Below, one piece after another: positions 23,607 to 32,632 of a DNA stretch of 64,000 bases. A program made the translations under genes and the position numbers. Numbering within the stretch: the stretch's first letter is position 1; each line of letters begins with the position of its first letter. The DNA is from an uncultured Bacteroidia bacterium (GTDB lineage: Bacteria; Bacteroidota; Bacteroidia; Bacteroidales; UBA932), in the NCBI GenBank assembly GCA_902782225.1, contig CACZMF010000002.1, forward strand, positions 62,001 through 126,000, given 5' to 3'. The notes under the pieces are model-generated. The model saw only the letters and a program-made list of their open reading frames with translations. It was not told where the DNA came from and did no database searches.

Positions 23607-25709
23607 ATGAAGAAACACAACAAGAAAAAGGAAGCGCGTCGCGAGGAGAGAGTCCACAGGAGCGGCCGTCGCCAGTATCCCCAGTTCGAGGGCAAGGTGC
23701 AGATGACCCGCGAGGGCTTCATCTATGTGATTATAGAAGGCCAGGACGATGACGTCTATGTGAAGGCCGGCAAGACCAGGCATGCCCTCAACGGCGACTG
23801 GGTGCGGGTGGCGGTGACCAAATCCGCCGGCCGCGGAATGCGCCGCGAGGGGGAAGTGGTGGAGATACTCCGTCCCAGCAAGGCTCCTTTCGTGGGCTAT
23901 ATGCACTTCATGGGTGCCCAGGCCTGGGTGCTGATGCAGAGCAAGTTCATGCCCTACGACATCCAGGTGGACGCTGAACTTGCCCGCAGCATGGGCGCGC
24001 AGGCCGGCATGAAGGTGGCGGTGGTCGTGGACCACTGGCTGAGGGGTGAACCCAGCCCCTGGGGTCATCTGGTCGATGTGCTCGGCACCCCCGGCGACAA
24101 TGACACCGAGATGCACGCCATCCTCGCGGAGTTCAACCTCCCGTACCGGTTTGAAAAGGAGGTTGAGAATGCCGCAGACAAGATTTCGGAGGAAATCACG
24201 GCAGCCGATCTCAAGGGCCGCAAGGATTTCAGGGACACCCTGACCTTCACCATCGACCCGGCGGATGCCAAGGACTTCGACGACGCCCTGTCGTTCCGCC
24301 GCCTCGAGAACGGCAACTATGAGATCGGCGTGCATATCGCAGACGTGTCCTACTATGTGAAGCCCGGCTCCGCTGTGGACAAGGAGGCCAGGGAAAGGGG
24401 TACGTCCGTCTATCTCGTGGACCGCACCGTCCCTATGCTGCCTGAAAAGCTTTGCAACAAGCTCTGCTCCCTGCGTCCGGATGAAGACAAGCTCACCTTT
24501 TCCGCAGTTTTCGAAATCGGTCCCAAGGGCGCGGTGAAGTCCCGCTGGATAGGCAGGACCATCATCCGTTCCGACAGCCGCATGGACTACGACCAGGCCC
24601 AGGCCGTGATCGACAATCCGCCGGAAAAGGATAAGCGCACCCCCCTGCAGGACGCCCTGCTGACCCTGAACGGCCTTGCGCATATTTTCCGCGAGACCAG
24701 GTTCAAGGCGGGTGCCATCAATTTCGACCGTCCGGAGATGAAGGTGGAGGTGGACGGGCAGGGCAAGCCGGTGCGCGTCTTCCAGAAGATCGCCCGTGAG
24801 TCCAACAACCTCATAGAGGAGTTCATGCTGCTTGCCAACCGCACAGTGGCCGAATATGTGGGCACCGGGGGCAAGATGAACGGAGTGCCGATGAAGAGCG
24901 CCAAGACCTTCGTGTACCGTATCCACGGGGAACCGAACTACGAAAAGCTGGAGAGCCTGAGGGGCTTCGCCTCCAATTTCGGCTACAAGATGGAGGAGGC
25001 CACCAGCGGCAAGAGCGCCGCTTCATCGCTGCGCGAACTGCTCTCCTCCTCCAAGGGCAAGCCGGAGTACGAGGCGTTCCAGAACATAGCCCTCCGGTCC
25101 ATGGCAAAGGCGGTCTACAGCACCGACAACATCGGTCACTACGGCCTTGCGTTCAACTTCTACACGCATTTTACTTCCCCGATCCGCCGCTATCCCGACC
25201 TGATGGTGCACCGGCTGCTTTCGGCCTACCTCGCAGGTGGTTCTTCGGCCGACAAGGCCCGCTTCGAGAAGGAGTGTGTCCATGCTTCTGAGCGTGAACT
25301 TGTGGCTGCCGACGCAGAGCGTACCAGCGTGAAATACAAGCTGGTGGAGTTCATGCAGGACAAGATCGGGCAGGAGTTCGAAGGCGCCGTGTCCGGCATG
25401 ACGGAGTGGGGAATGTATGTGGAAATAGACGATACCCACATCGAGGGAATGGTGCCTCTGCGCGAGATCCGTTCCGATTTCTATGAATTCGACGAGGCCC
25501 GCTACAGACTGGTGGGCCGCCGCACCCGAAGGCAGTACCGCCTTGGCGACAGGGTGCGGATCAAGGTGAAAAATGCCAACCTCGAGCAGCGGTTGCTCGA
25601 CTATGAACTCATTGAAAATGAAGAGGATACTACCCCTGCTCCTGCTCCTGCCGCTCCTGCTCGGGGCCGTGGACGCAAGCGCCCAGAGCCGCGAAGAAAG
25701 GCTCGCTGA
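23607..25709 (+). CDS. rnr: Ribonuclease R
   Basis: 700 residues. A 3'-to-5' exoribonuclease degrading structured RNA. N-terminal basic stretch (KKHNKKKEARREERVHRSGR), cold-shock-like domains (about 30-200), and the RNB catalytic domain (about 215-560). The catalytic domain carries DPADAKDFDDALSF (metal-binding Asp cluster) and DRTVPMLPEKLCNKLCSL. An S1 domain (about 585-670) contains FEGAVSGMTEWGMYVEI. The C-terminal tail is short, Pro/Ala-rich then basic (TTPAPAPAAPARGRGRKRP). The last 92 bases are also read in another frame as the start of the M28 peptidase gene, so the tail and a signal peptide share DNA. Confidence 0.96.
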   Translation: MKKHNKKKEARREERVHRSGRRQYPQFEGKVQMTREGFIYVIIEGQDDDVYVKAGKTRHALNGDWVRVAVTKSAGRGMRREGEVVEILRPSKAPFVGYMHFMGAQAWVLMQSKFMPYDIQVDAELARSMGAQAGMKVAVVVDHWLRGEPSPWGHLVDVLGTPGDNDTEMHAILAEFNLPYRFEKEVENAADKISEEITAADLKGRKDFRDTLTFTIDPADAKDFDDALSFRRLENGNYEIGVHIADVSYYVKPGSAVDKEARERGTSVYLVDRTVPMLPEKLCNKLCSLRPDEDKLTFSAVFEIGPKGAVKSRWIGRTIIRSDSRMDYDQAQAVIDNPPEKDKRTPLQDALLTLNGLAHIFRETRFKAGAINFDRPEMKVEVDGQGKPVRVFQKIARESNNLIEEFMLLANRTVAEYVGTGGKMNGVPMKSAKTFVYRIHGEPNYEKLESLRGFASNFGYKMEEATSGKSAASSLRELLSSSKGKPEYEAFQNIALRSMAKAVYSTDNIGHYGLAFNFYTHFTSPIRRYPDLMVHRLLSAYLAGGSSADKARFEKECVHASERELVAADAERTSVKYKLVEFMQDKIGQEFEGAVSGMTEWGMYVEIDDTHIEGMVPLREIRSDFYEFDEARYRLVGRRTRRQYRLGDRVRIKVKNANLEQRLLDYELIENEEDTTPAPAPAAPARGRGRKRPEPRRKAR

Positions 25710-27069
25710 TTATGTTGGTTACCTGGCTTCCGAAGAGTTGCAGGGCCGTGGCGCTGCGACGGAAGGAGCCATCAAAGCCCGCAACTTCATCGCGGCCCGC
25801 TACCGTGAGTGCGGCCTGAAGCCTTTCCGGGACGGGGACTTTTTCGTGCCTTTCCAGACCAAAGGTACGGACTACTGCAATGTGGTGGGCTACATCGAAG
25901 GAGGCGCTCTGAAGGATGAGTATATCGTGCTCGGAGCGCATTACGACCATCTGGGAGTCAAGAATGGCCGGATTTATCCCGGCGCCGACGACAATGCTTC
26001 CGGCAGCGCGGCCCTGATTGAAATCGCGCGGGAACTTGTGGCCCAGAAGGATCAGCTGCAGCGCAGCGTGATCATCGCCGCTTTCGACGCCGAGGAACTC
26101 GGTCTCTTCGGCAGCACCTCCCTGGCCGGATTCCTGGACGAGCTCGTGGGGATCAAGAATGTGAAACTGATGGTCAGCGTGGATATGGTGGGCCGCTATG
26201 CGGGCCACGGCAGCCTGGTGCTTGAGGGTGTCGCGACCATCCGGGACGGCAAGGTGATGGCTTCTGAGACCGCAAAGCGCCATTCCATCAAGATACGGCC
26301 GAAGAATTTCGAAACCTCCGTGCTCACAGCCACCGACACCGACGCTTTCGCCCGCATGGGTGTGCCCACGCTTGCCGTATCCACGGGGCTGCATCCCCAG
26401 TATCACAAGCCCACTGATACCCCGGACCTTATTGATTACGACGGACTCGACAAAGTGTCCGGCTACCTTGCCGACTTTGCCGCCCAGGCCGCTGCCGACC
26501 CGGAGTGGAAGGCCAGCGGCAGGCTTGCCAGAAAGCACGATCCCAGGCAGCCGGCAGTGGAATTCGGTGTGCTTGCCGGGCTGGCGGCTTCGTCGCTCAG
26601 CTTTACAAAGGCTGATTTCACGACCAAAGCCCGCACGGACTACTCGGCGGGCCTTGTGTCCCGCTTGAATCTCGGCAGCTTCGGCCTCCAGCTGGAAGCC
26701 TTGTATGAGTGCGCCAATTCCCGTTTCCCGTCAATCGACACGCCTCTCGGCGTAGCCCAGAATTACATGCAGCAGGGAGTCACCGTGCCGGCCTATGTGC
26801 TGGTGCGGTCTTCCGCCAGTCGCGACGCCCTGTTCTTCGGTCTCGGCGGCTACTACAGCTACGTTTTCTCCCATTCCCTGGATAAGTCGGATCCGGGCTG
26901 GATGGTCAATCCCCACCAGGGCGGCATTGCAGCCGTAATCGGGGTCAAGGCCGCCGGCCTGCTGGTGCAGTGGTCTTTCCGCAGGCAACTTGGGTCGCTT
27001 TTCGCTTCCGGAGCTCCCGAAGTCCATCTCGGCACGGCCAGCTACATAACCGTGGGCTGGTTCTTCTGA
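25618..27069 (+). CDS. Secreted M28 zinc aminopeptidase fused to a C-terminal barrel-like domain
   Basis: About 483 residues. The ATG at 25618 is chosen because it directly starts a strong signal peptide (MKRILPLLLLLPLLLGAVDASAQ); earlier in-frame codons would bury it. This start lies 92 bases inside rnr, in a different frame. The peptidase domain (about 25-300) has the metal ligands of the family: GAHYDHLG, GADDNASGSAALIE, FDAEELGLFGS, SVDMVGR, and a late HKPTDTPD His. After a linker, the last 170 residues form glycine/aromatic-rich alternating strands (FGLQLEALYE, LFFGLGGYYSYVFS) ending YITVGWFF with a C-terminal Phe. This resembles a small outer-membrane barrel. That would tether the peptidase at the outer membrane. 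The barrel reading is inference. Confidence 0.87.
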   Translation: MKRILPLLLLLPLLLGAVDASAQSREERLADYVGYLASEELQGRGAATEGAIKARNFIAARYRECGLKPFRDGDFFVPFQTKGTDYCNVVGYIEGGALKDEYIVLGAHYDHLGVKNGRIYPGADDNASGSAALIEIARELVAQKDQLQRSVIIAAFDAEELGLFGSTSLAGFLDELVGIKNVKLMVSVDMVGRYAGHGSLVLEGVATIRDGKVMASETAKRHSIKIRPKNFETSVLTATDTDAFARMGVPTLAVSTGLHPQYHKPTDTPDLIDYDGLDKVSGYLADFAAQAAADPEWKASGRLARKHDPRQPAVEFGVLAGLAASSLSFTKADFTTKARTDYSAGLVSRLNLGSFGLQLEALYECANSRFPSIDTPLGVAQNYMQQGVTVPAYVLVRSSASRDALFFGLGGYYSYVFSHSLDKSDPGWMVNPHQGGIAAVIGVKAAGLLVQWSFRRQLGSLFASGAPEVHLGTASYITVGWFF

Positions 27070-27129
27070 TCCGGCCGACGCCGAGGATTACACGCAAATC
27101 TAAGGTTTGTACAATTAATTACTTATCCT

Positions 27130-27987
27130 ATGGACGAATACAGAAATATAGACATCAGTGCCTGGACTAAGGTGGGTGAGGGCGGAAACGGGACTGTGTA
27201 CGAGAATCCGTCGGAGCCGGATGTGATTTTGAAGGTGAATAAGGCGGGGATCAATACGCTTGCGTTTGTTTCCAACGACTACAAGGTTTCCAGGGCCGTG
27301 GAGGGACTGGGAATTCAGGTCCCCAAGATGTATGAGATTGTGAAGGTGGGAGATGCATATGCTACCCTTTCCCAGCGCATCAGGAACAAGAAATCCTTCT
27401 CCCGGACCTGTCAGGAGAATCCTGACCGCACGGAAGAGATGGCTCGGGTGCTGTGTGAGAAGGGGAAGGAACTGTTCCGTACTCCCTGCAATACGGATAT
27501 CTTCCCCAGCCGGAAGGAGCAGTTGCTGAGGGCCATCGGCAAAGCGAGGTTCATCGGCAAAAAGAACCGTGAAATCATAGCCCAATTCGCCCGGACAATC
27601 CCGGAAGAAAAGACCTGCGTTCACGGAGATTTCAGTATGGCCAACATCATTGTATCGGAAGGCAATTACTACTGGATAGACCTGGACCGCTTTGGCTACG
27701 GGGATCCTATGTTCGACATCGGCCATCTTTTCCAGATATGCAACGTGTATTCTTCCATGAAACAGGTGCAGGACATCTTCCATATGTCAGAGGAGCATCT
27801 GAAGCGTTTCTGGACAGCGTTTGCCAAAGCGTATACGGGTGAGGAAACCCCGGAAGCGTTCAACCGCCTGGCCGGAAAGTTCGCCTGCCTGGATTTGGTC
27901 GTACGCAACGAATTTCAAAAGCCCAGCCTGGTGGAGAGCCTTTTCTTTGCCTCGTACATCCGCAATCATGTTAAAAACTACTTCTGA
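27130..27987 (+). CDS. Aminoglycoside/choline phosphotransferase-like kinase
   Basis: 285 residues, no signal peptide. Kinase-like fold motifs: KVGEGGNGTVYE (glycine-rich loop), VILKVNK (ATP-binding Lys), a catalytic VHGDFSMANII (HxDxxxxN type; here HGDFSMAN) near residue 165, and IDLDRFGYGDPMFDIG (metal-binding Asp) near 182. The GDPMFDIGH ending matches the small phosphotransferase family described as TIGR02172-like in anaerobes. The substrate could be an antibiotic, choline, a sugar or a fructosamine, and cannot be told from sequence. Its stop overlaps the ATG of a secreted phosphatase gene. Codons are visibly less C-ended than in the neighbours (many GTT, TTT, GAT, AAT), hinting at a different origin for this pair. 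Confidence 0.75.
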   Translation: MDEYRNIDISAWTKVGEGGNGTVYENPSEPDVILKVNKAGINTLAFVSNDYKVSRAVEGLGIQVPKMYEIVKVGDAYATLSQRIRNKKSFSRTCQENPDRTEEMARVLCEKGKELFRTPCNTDIFPSRKEQLLRAIGKARFIGKKNREIIAQFARTIPEEKTCVHGDFSMANIIVSEGNYYWIDLDRFGYGDPMFDIGHLFQICNVYSSMKQVQDIFHMSEEHLKRFWTAFAKAYTGEETPEAFNRLAGKFACLDLVVRNEFQKPSLVESLFFASYIRNHVKNYF

Positions 27988-28865
27988 TGAATAAGACCGC
28001 AGTTGTCTTAGCACTTGCCATGACCGTTTCCTCCTCCCTATACGCCCAGCAGTTTCTCCCCACCAAGAGCATTGTGAATGCCCGGGATCTGGGCGGCTAT
28101 ATCACGGAGGATGGCAGAAAGGTAAAGGATCATGTCCTCATCAGGGCCGCCCATCTGGCCGATGCCACCGACAAAGACCTGGAATTCCTTTCCCAGATGC
28201 CAGTGGCAAAAGTGGTGGATTTCCGCACAGAGAGCGAGAAAGTGGAAAGGGCCGACCGGGAGGTCCCCGGGGCCGATTACATCCTCCTTCCCATCGACGC
28301 CAGCGGCCACGCCAAGGAGCAGATGACGGATAAGGAAAAGAAGAAGTTCACCCGTGGGAAGAAGAAGTTTGACGTGCGGAAGATCATCGTCTTTGCCGCC
28401 TTCAATGAGAAGGGGAAGAAGGTGGCCCGGGAAATGTATCCCAACCTGCTGTTCGATCCGGAGTGCCAGGCGCAGTTTGCCCAGTTCTTCCGCCATGTGC
28501 TGGCTACGGAAGACGGCGCCGTGTTTTTCCACTGCACGCAGGGGAAAGACCGCACCGGCGTAGCATCGGCTCTTCTGCTGGCGGCGCTGGGAGCTTGCCG
28601 GGAAACCATTGTGGCCGATTTCGACGCCACCAATAGAGTCTATGAAAAAGACGTTAAAAAGTATACCCGTCGCGTCAAATTCTGGGGCGGTGGGGAAGAA
28701 GAGACAGGCGTTGTAAAAGCCTTCCTGGGCTGCAATACAGACAACTTTGTGAAGGCCCTGGACCGCATTGACCAGGAGTACGGTTCCCTGGAAGCCTATC
28801 TGAAAGGCCCCATCGAACTCACGGACGATGATTTCAAAAAACTCAGGGAACGGTATCTGGAATAA
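27987..28865 (+). CDS. Secreted tyrosine-phosphatase-like protein
   Basis: 292 residues. Signal peptide MNKTAVVLALAMTVSSSLYAQ. The segment NARDLGGYITEDGRKVKDHV opens the family of atypical tyrosine/serine phosphatases (Y_phosphatase3, YwqE-unrelated). The signature P-loop is HCTQGKDRTGVASAL near residue 187, fitting C(x)5R with K and D inserted as in PtpA/LipA-type enzymes that also act on phosphoinositides. The general-acid region VVDFRTESE is present upstream. Expected location is periplasm or outside the cell. It overlaps the kinase-like gene by one base (TGATG). Substrate unknown; phosphorylated sugars, lipids or proteins are possible. Confidence 0.8.
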   Translation: MNKTAVVLALAMTVSSSLYAQQFLPTKSIVNARDLGGYITEDGRKVKDHVLIRAAHLADATDKDLEFLSQMPVAKVVDFRTESEKVERADREVPGADYILLPIDASGHAKEQMTDKEKKKFTRGKKKFDVRKIIVFAAFNEKGKKVAREMYPNLLFDPECQAQFAQFFRHVLATEDGAVFFHCTQGKDRTGVASALLLAALGACRETIVADFDATNRVYEKDVKKYTRRVKFWGGGEEETGVVKAFLGCNTDNFVKALDRIDQEYGSLEAYLKGPIELTDDDFKKLRERYLE

Positions 28866-28971
28866 TCTGCATGTCTTTCCTATCATCATAGCTATCGGAA
28901 TTCGGATGGTGAGTGTGACATTTTCATGTTGTCAGGAATGAGTTTTGGCAAAATATACTTATATTTCGGCA

Positions 28972-29766
28972 ATGAAGTTGGAATTCACAAAGATGGAGGG
29001 CCTGGGCAACGACTATATTTATGTCGATGCCTCCCGGTTCCATATTCCGGACCCGGCGGAGCTTTCCAGGCGCCTGAGTGACAGGCATTTCGGTGTGGGC
29101 GCCGACGGGCTGGTGCTAATCGGCCGCCCGGAATCCGCCGACTTTTCGATGCAGATGTTCAATGCCGACGGCTCCGAAGGGGCTATGTGCGGCAACGCTG
29201 CCCGTTGCATAGGCAAGTATGTGTGGGACAAGGGATTGACGTCCAAGCGCTCGCTTTCCCTCGCCACCAGGTCCGGCATCAAGCACCTCAGTCTGCACAT
29301 CGGAGAAGACGGCCTGGTGGACAGCGTCACCGTGGGTATGGGCTCATACAGGATAGTGGAGCTTCAGCGTGAGCTTCAGGCTGGCGGCAAGCCCTTCAGG
29401 GGCACTGTCGTGGATGTGGGGAATCCGCATTTCGTGGTGTTCTGCGATGGTGCTGGGGCAATCAATCCAGCTATAGCCGGCCCGGAGATTGAAAAGAGTT
29501 TCCCCGGCGGCATCAACGTTGAGTTCGCTTCAGTCGAGGAGCCGGGGCGCATCCGTATGCGCGTCTGGGAGCGGGGGAGCGGCGTCACGCTCGCCTGCGG
29601 CACCGGCGCCTGCGCCACCGCGGCCGCTGCCGTAGCCCTTGGGCTTTGCACATCGCCGTGCCGCATCGAGATGGACGGCGGAGAGCTGGAGATAGTCTGT
29701 GAAGGAGAGTCACTCCTTATGAACGGCCCCGCCCGCACCGTCTTCGAAGGTGTAGTCGAGATTTAG
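28972..29766 (+). CDS. dapF: Diaminopimelate epimerase
   Basis: 264 residues. Converts LL- to meso-diaminopimelate for lysine and peptidoglycan. The ATG at 28972 gives the family start KLEFTKMEGLGNDYIYVD, so the longer TTG start is rejected. The two active-site cysteines are present in MCGNAARC and LACGTGACAT. A weak TATATTTC sits at 28960-28967, 4 bases before the ATG, resembling other leaderless promoters in this window but with C in place of the last G. The 106-base gap upstream holds nothing else I recognise. It ends convergently, overlapping the U32 gene stop by 4 bases. Confidence 0.95.
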   Translation: MKLEFTKMEGLGNDYIYVDASRFHIPDPAELSRRLSDRHFGVGADGLVLIGRPESADFSMQMFNADGSEGAMCGNAARCIGKYVWDKGLTSKRSLSLATRSGIKHLSLHIGEDGLVDSVTVGMGSYRIVELQRELQAGGKPFRGTVVDVGNPHFVVFCDGAGAINPAIAGPEIEKSFPGGINVEFASVEEPGRIRMRVWERGSGVTLACGTGACATAAAAVALGLCTSPCRIEMDGGELEIVCEGESLLMNGPARTVFEGVVEI

Positions 29767-31010
29767 TTTTCCACCCAGAGATAGACCTTGTCGCCCCGGC
29801 GGACGTGCTCGCCGGAAGGGCCGGCGGGGATGGCGACCGAGCAGCGGACTCCCTTGGGGGCAAGCTCGCAGGGCTCCATATTCACGCGCATGTCGCCCGC
29901 GACAGTCTGGGTGACGCCGCTGGTGGGACCGATGATGACCAGTTCGTCCCCGAGCCGGAGATCGGTGGCTTCGACGGTGATTTCCGCCACGCCTATACGG
30001 TCGAACCAATTGCTTATCTTCCCGCAGTAAACCTTGCGCCTGGTGGCCTGGGAGCCATAAATCGCGCTCCATTCCCCGAGCCGTGCGCCCTGGTAGTAGC
30101 CGTCCCAGAAGCCGCGGTTGAACACTTCCGCAAGGCTCGCCTTCAGCGAAGCGGCGAGTTCCGGGGTGAAGCTGCCGTCCAGCACGGCGTCGGCTGCCCT
30201 GCGGTAGCAGGAAGTGCAGCGCAGCACGTAGTCCGCGCTCCGGGCCCTTCCCTCAATCTTAAGCACCCGGACTCCGCTCTCTATGATACGCGGCAGGAAC
30301 TCTATGGTGCAGAGGTCCTTGGGGGACATTATGTACTTGTTGTCGATGTCCAGCGTGTAGCCGGTCTCAAGGTCACGCACCTCATAGCCCCTGCGGCAGA
30401 CCTGCATGCAGGCGCCCCGGTTGGCGGACTCGCCGTAGGCATGGAGACTCAGGTAGCACTTGCCGCTGACTGCCATGCAGAGCGCGCCGTGGGCGAACAT
30501 TTCTATGCGCACCGGCTCCCCGGAGGGGCCGCAGATGCCTTCGCGCTCCACGGCTTCGGAAATGCCCTGCACCTGGTCCAGGTTTAGTTCGCGGGCAAGC
30601 ACCACCACGTCGGCCCAGCGCGACCAGAAGCGCAGAGACTCGATGTTCGATATGTTGAGCTGTGTGGAGGCGTGAACCTCCAGGCCTATGCTCCTGGCAT
30701 ACTCCACGGCGGCTATGTCGGACGCGATGACGGCATCCACGCCTGCCGCCTTCGCGGCATCGAGTGCCTCGCGGGCCGGCTGCAGGTCCTCCTGATAGAG
30801 GATGATGTTCAGGGTCAGGTAGGCCTTCGCCGAGGCCTCGTGGCAGAGGCGCACTACTTCTTCGAGGTCTTCGGGGGCGAAATTATTGGCGCTGTGGGAG
30901 CGCATGTTGAGGCGTCCCACTCCGAAATACACCGAATCGGCCCCGCCCTGGAGAGCAGCGTGCAGGCACTCGAAATTGCCCGCCGGCGCCATTATTTCGA
31001 TTCTGTCCAT
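29763..31010 (-). CDS. Peptidase U32-family protein (TrhP/YegQ-like)
   Basis: 415 residues. Opens with RIEIMAPAGNFECLHAALQ and GADSVYFGVGRLNMR, the standard start of U32 proteins. The signature with cysteines is visible as FAHGALCMAVSGKCYLS and the later NRGACMQVCRRGYE, the four-cysteine area proposed to hold an iron-sulfur cluster. Relatives TrhP (YegQ) support hydroxylation of uridine 34 in tRNA; others (PrtC) were described as collagenases. The tRNA-modification role is more likely for a cytoplasmic protein without a signal peptide, as here. Its ATG overlaps the stop of the S41 peptidase gene (TAATG), so it is the third gene of an rdgB-S41-U32 operon. Confidence 0.88.
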   Translation of the reverse strand: MDRIEIMAPAGNFECLHAALQGGADSVYFGVGRLNMRSHSANNFAPEDLEEVVRLCHEASAKAYLTLNIILYQEDLQPAREALDAAKAAGVDAVIASDIAAVEYARSIGLEVHASTQLNISNIESLRFWSRWADVVVLARELNLDQVQGISEAVEREGICGPSGEPVRIEMFAHGALCMAVSGKCYLSLHAYGESANRGACMQVCRRGYEVRDLETGYTLDIDNKYIMSPKDLCTIEFLPRIIESGVRVLKIEGRARSADYVLRCTSCYRRAADAVLDGSFTPELAASLKASLAEVFNRGFWDGYYQGARLGEWSAIYGSQATRRKVYCGKISNWFDRIGVAEITVEATDLRLGDELVIIGPTSGVTQTVAGDMRVNMEPCELAPKGVRCSVAIPAGPSGEHVRRGDKVYLWVEN

Positions 31011-32632
31011 TACTCGAATCTAAAGTCCTTTGCCCTGCGGAGGGCTTCATGGAGCTGGGTGTCGTAGCGGAGGCGGAGCTTCACCCCGTCGGGCTGGAAG
31101 TAGTAGCGCACCACTATCTCCTCTTCTATGAAGGGCACGATCTCGTCTTTCTTGATGCGGAGGAACTCCTCCTTTTCCATGTCAAGCGCCTTTCCGAGGG
31201 CGTCAAGTTCCTTGGACATGGCCTCTTCGAGACCGTCGCGCGAGAGTTCCTTCCGCACGAGGTCGAAGTAGGTCTTGGCGCTGGAGCGGTAGTCGAATTC
31301 CTTGCCTTTGGCAAATTCGATGAAGTCGTCGTAGTCGGCATCGGAAAGGAAGAATTCCTCGGTGGGAGGGATGGACGTGTGCTTCCGTACATATTCGAGC
31401 GCATACTGTTCCACGACCCCGTTGAGCACCAGGGAGTAGGTCAGGCGGCTGTAGTCGCGGGGCTTGACCTCGATGTCGGGGGTGATGCCGCCGCCGTCGC
31501 GCACCGTGCGTCCCATCGTCGTCTTGAACTCGTGGGTCAGGGAATCGGGGATGTGGCCCACGCTGCCGTCTTCGTTGCGGTGCGAATAGTCTATTGCCTG
31601 CACGCAACGGCCGCTGGGGGTGTAGTATTTGGCGGAGGTCATCTTAAGCTGGCCGCCATAGGGCAGCGGACGTATGCTCTGCACCAGGCCCTTGCCGAAG
31701 GTGCGCGTGCCGATGATGATGGCCCTGTCGAGATCCTGGAGGGCTCCGGACACGATTTCAGAGGCTGAAGCCGAGCCGGAATCGACCAGCACGATCAGCG
31801 GGATGGCCGTGTCCAGCGGGGCTTTTGTGGTGCGGTTGGTGTAGGAACTGCCGGCTTCACGGCCCTTTGCGGTCACCACCACGGAGCCCTTGGGCACGAA
31901 GATGGACACGATGTCCACGGCCTCGGAGAGCAGGCCGCCGCCGTTGCCGCGCAGGTCCAGCACCAGGGTGTCGAGCTGCCCGCCCTTGCGCATCTGCTCC
32001 ACCGCCTTGCGCATCTGCTCGCCCACGCCTTCGGTGAAGCCGCTCTGGAGGATGTAGCCGGTGTGCGGGCCCACCATACCGGCATACTGGATATCGGGCA
32101 GGTGGATGGTGCGGCGGGTGATCTTGATGTCCTTGATTTCACCGGTGTGGACCTTTTTCACCTTGAACACCACCTTTGTGCCGGGAGTGCCGCGCATCTT
32201 TTCGCTGCACTCGGCGCTGGTGAAGCCCTTGACGCTCTCGCCGTCGATGGTCATGATCTCGTCGCCTGCGCGCAGGCCGGCTCCCCAGGCGGGCGAATCC
32301 TTGTAGGGCTCGTTGATTATGACGTTGCCCTGCGGGTCGGGCTTGTAGATGACGGCGCCTATGCCTCCGTAGCTCTTGTTGATCATCATACGGAGGTCTT
32401 CGTTCTCTTCCTCAGGCACATAGACGGTGTAGGGGTCGAGATTGGAAAGCATCGCGTCGATGCCTGCGCGCTCTATGCGGTCCACGGGCAGGGAGTCCAC
32501 GTAGGCGCGGTTGAGTTCCTTGACGATGGCGCTGTGGATTTCCGTCCACTTGCCGAGCTTGAAGCTCTTCGACTGGGCCCCGGCCTGAAGAGAGACCGCG
32601 AGCAGCAGAATGCAGATTATTGATTTACGCAT
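31010..32632 (-). CDS. S41-family C-terminal processing peptidase with PDZ domain
   Basis: 540 residues. Start at 32632 gives a signal peptide (MRKSIICILLLAVSLQAGAQ) and is preceded by AAAGGAGA, one of the few Shine-Dalgarno-like sites here. PDZ domain about residues 85-175 (GGIGAVIYKP, GLRAGDEIMTIDGESV). Catalytic domain about 185-370, with the Ser/Lys dyad in DSGSASASEIVSG and TRTFGKGLVQS. The C-terminal 170 residues are charged and helical. Acts in the periplasm, cutting proteins from their C-terminal ends. The first 16 bases overlap the end of rdgB. Confidence 0.93.
   Translation of the reverse strand: MRKSIICILLLAVSLQAGAQSKSFKLGKWTEIHSAIVKELNRAYVDSLPVDRIERAGIDAMLSNLDPYTVYVPEEENEDLRMMINKSYGGIGAVIYKPDPQGNVIINEPYKDSPAWGAGLRAGDEIMTIDGESVKGFTSAECSEKMRGTPGTKVVFKVKKVHTGEIKDIKITRRTIHLPDIQYAGMVGPHTGYILQSGFTEGVGEQMRKAVEQMRKGGQLDTLVLDLRGNGGGLLSEAVDIVSIFVPKGSVVVTAKGREAGSSYTNRTTKAPLDTAIPLIVLVDSGSASASEIVSGALQDLDRAIIIGTRTFGKGLVQSIRPLPYGGQLKMTSAKYYTPSGRCVQAIDYSHRNEDGSVGHIPDSLTHEFKTTMGRTVRDGGGITPDIEVKPRDYSRLTYSLVLNGVVEQYALEYVRKHTSIPPTEEFFLSDADYDDFIEFAKGKEFDYRSSAKTYFDLVRKELSRDGLEEAMSKELDALGKALDMEKEEFLRIKKDEIVPFIEEEIVVRYYFQPDGVKLRLRYDTQLHEALRRAKDFRFE

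Noticed and set aside
23607..27069. Frameshift joining rnr and the M28 peptidase
   Set aside because: Both proteins are complete by themselves: RNase R has its S1 domain and tail, and the peptidase has its own ATG and signal peptide, so overlapping genes explain the sequence better.
28866..28971. Possible small RNA or regulatory element in the gap before dapF
   Set aside because: The 106 bases are AT-rich but show no hairpin followed by T residues, and only an imperfect -7-like TATATTTC; no feature beyond a weak promoter is supported.
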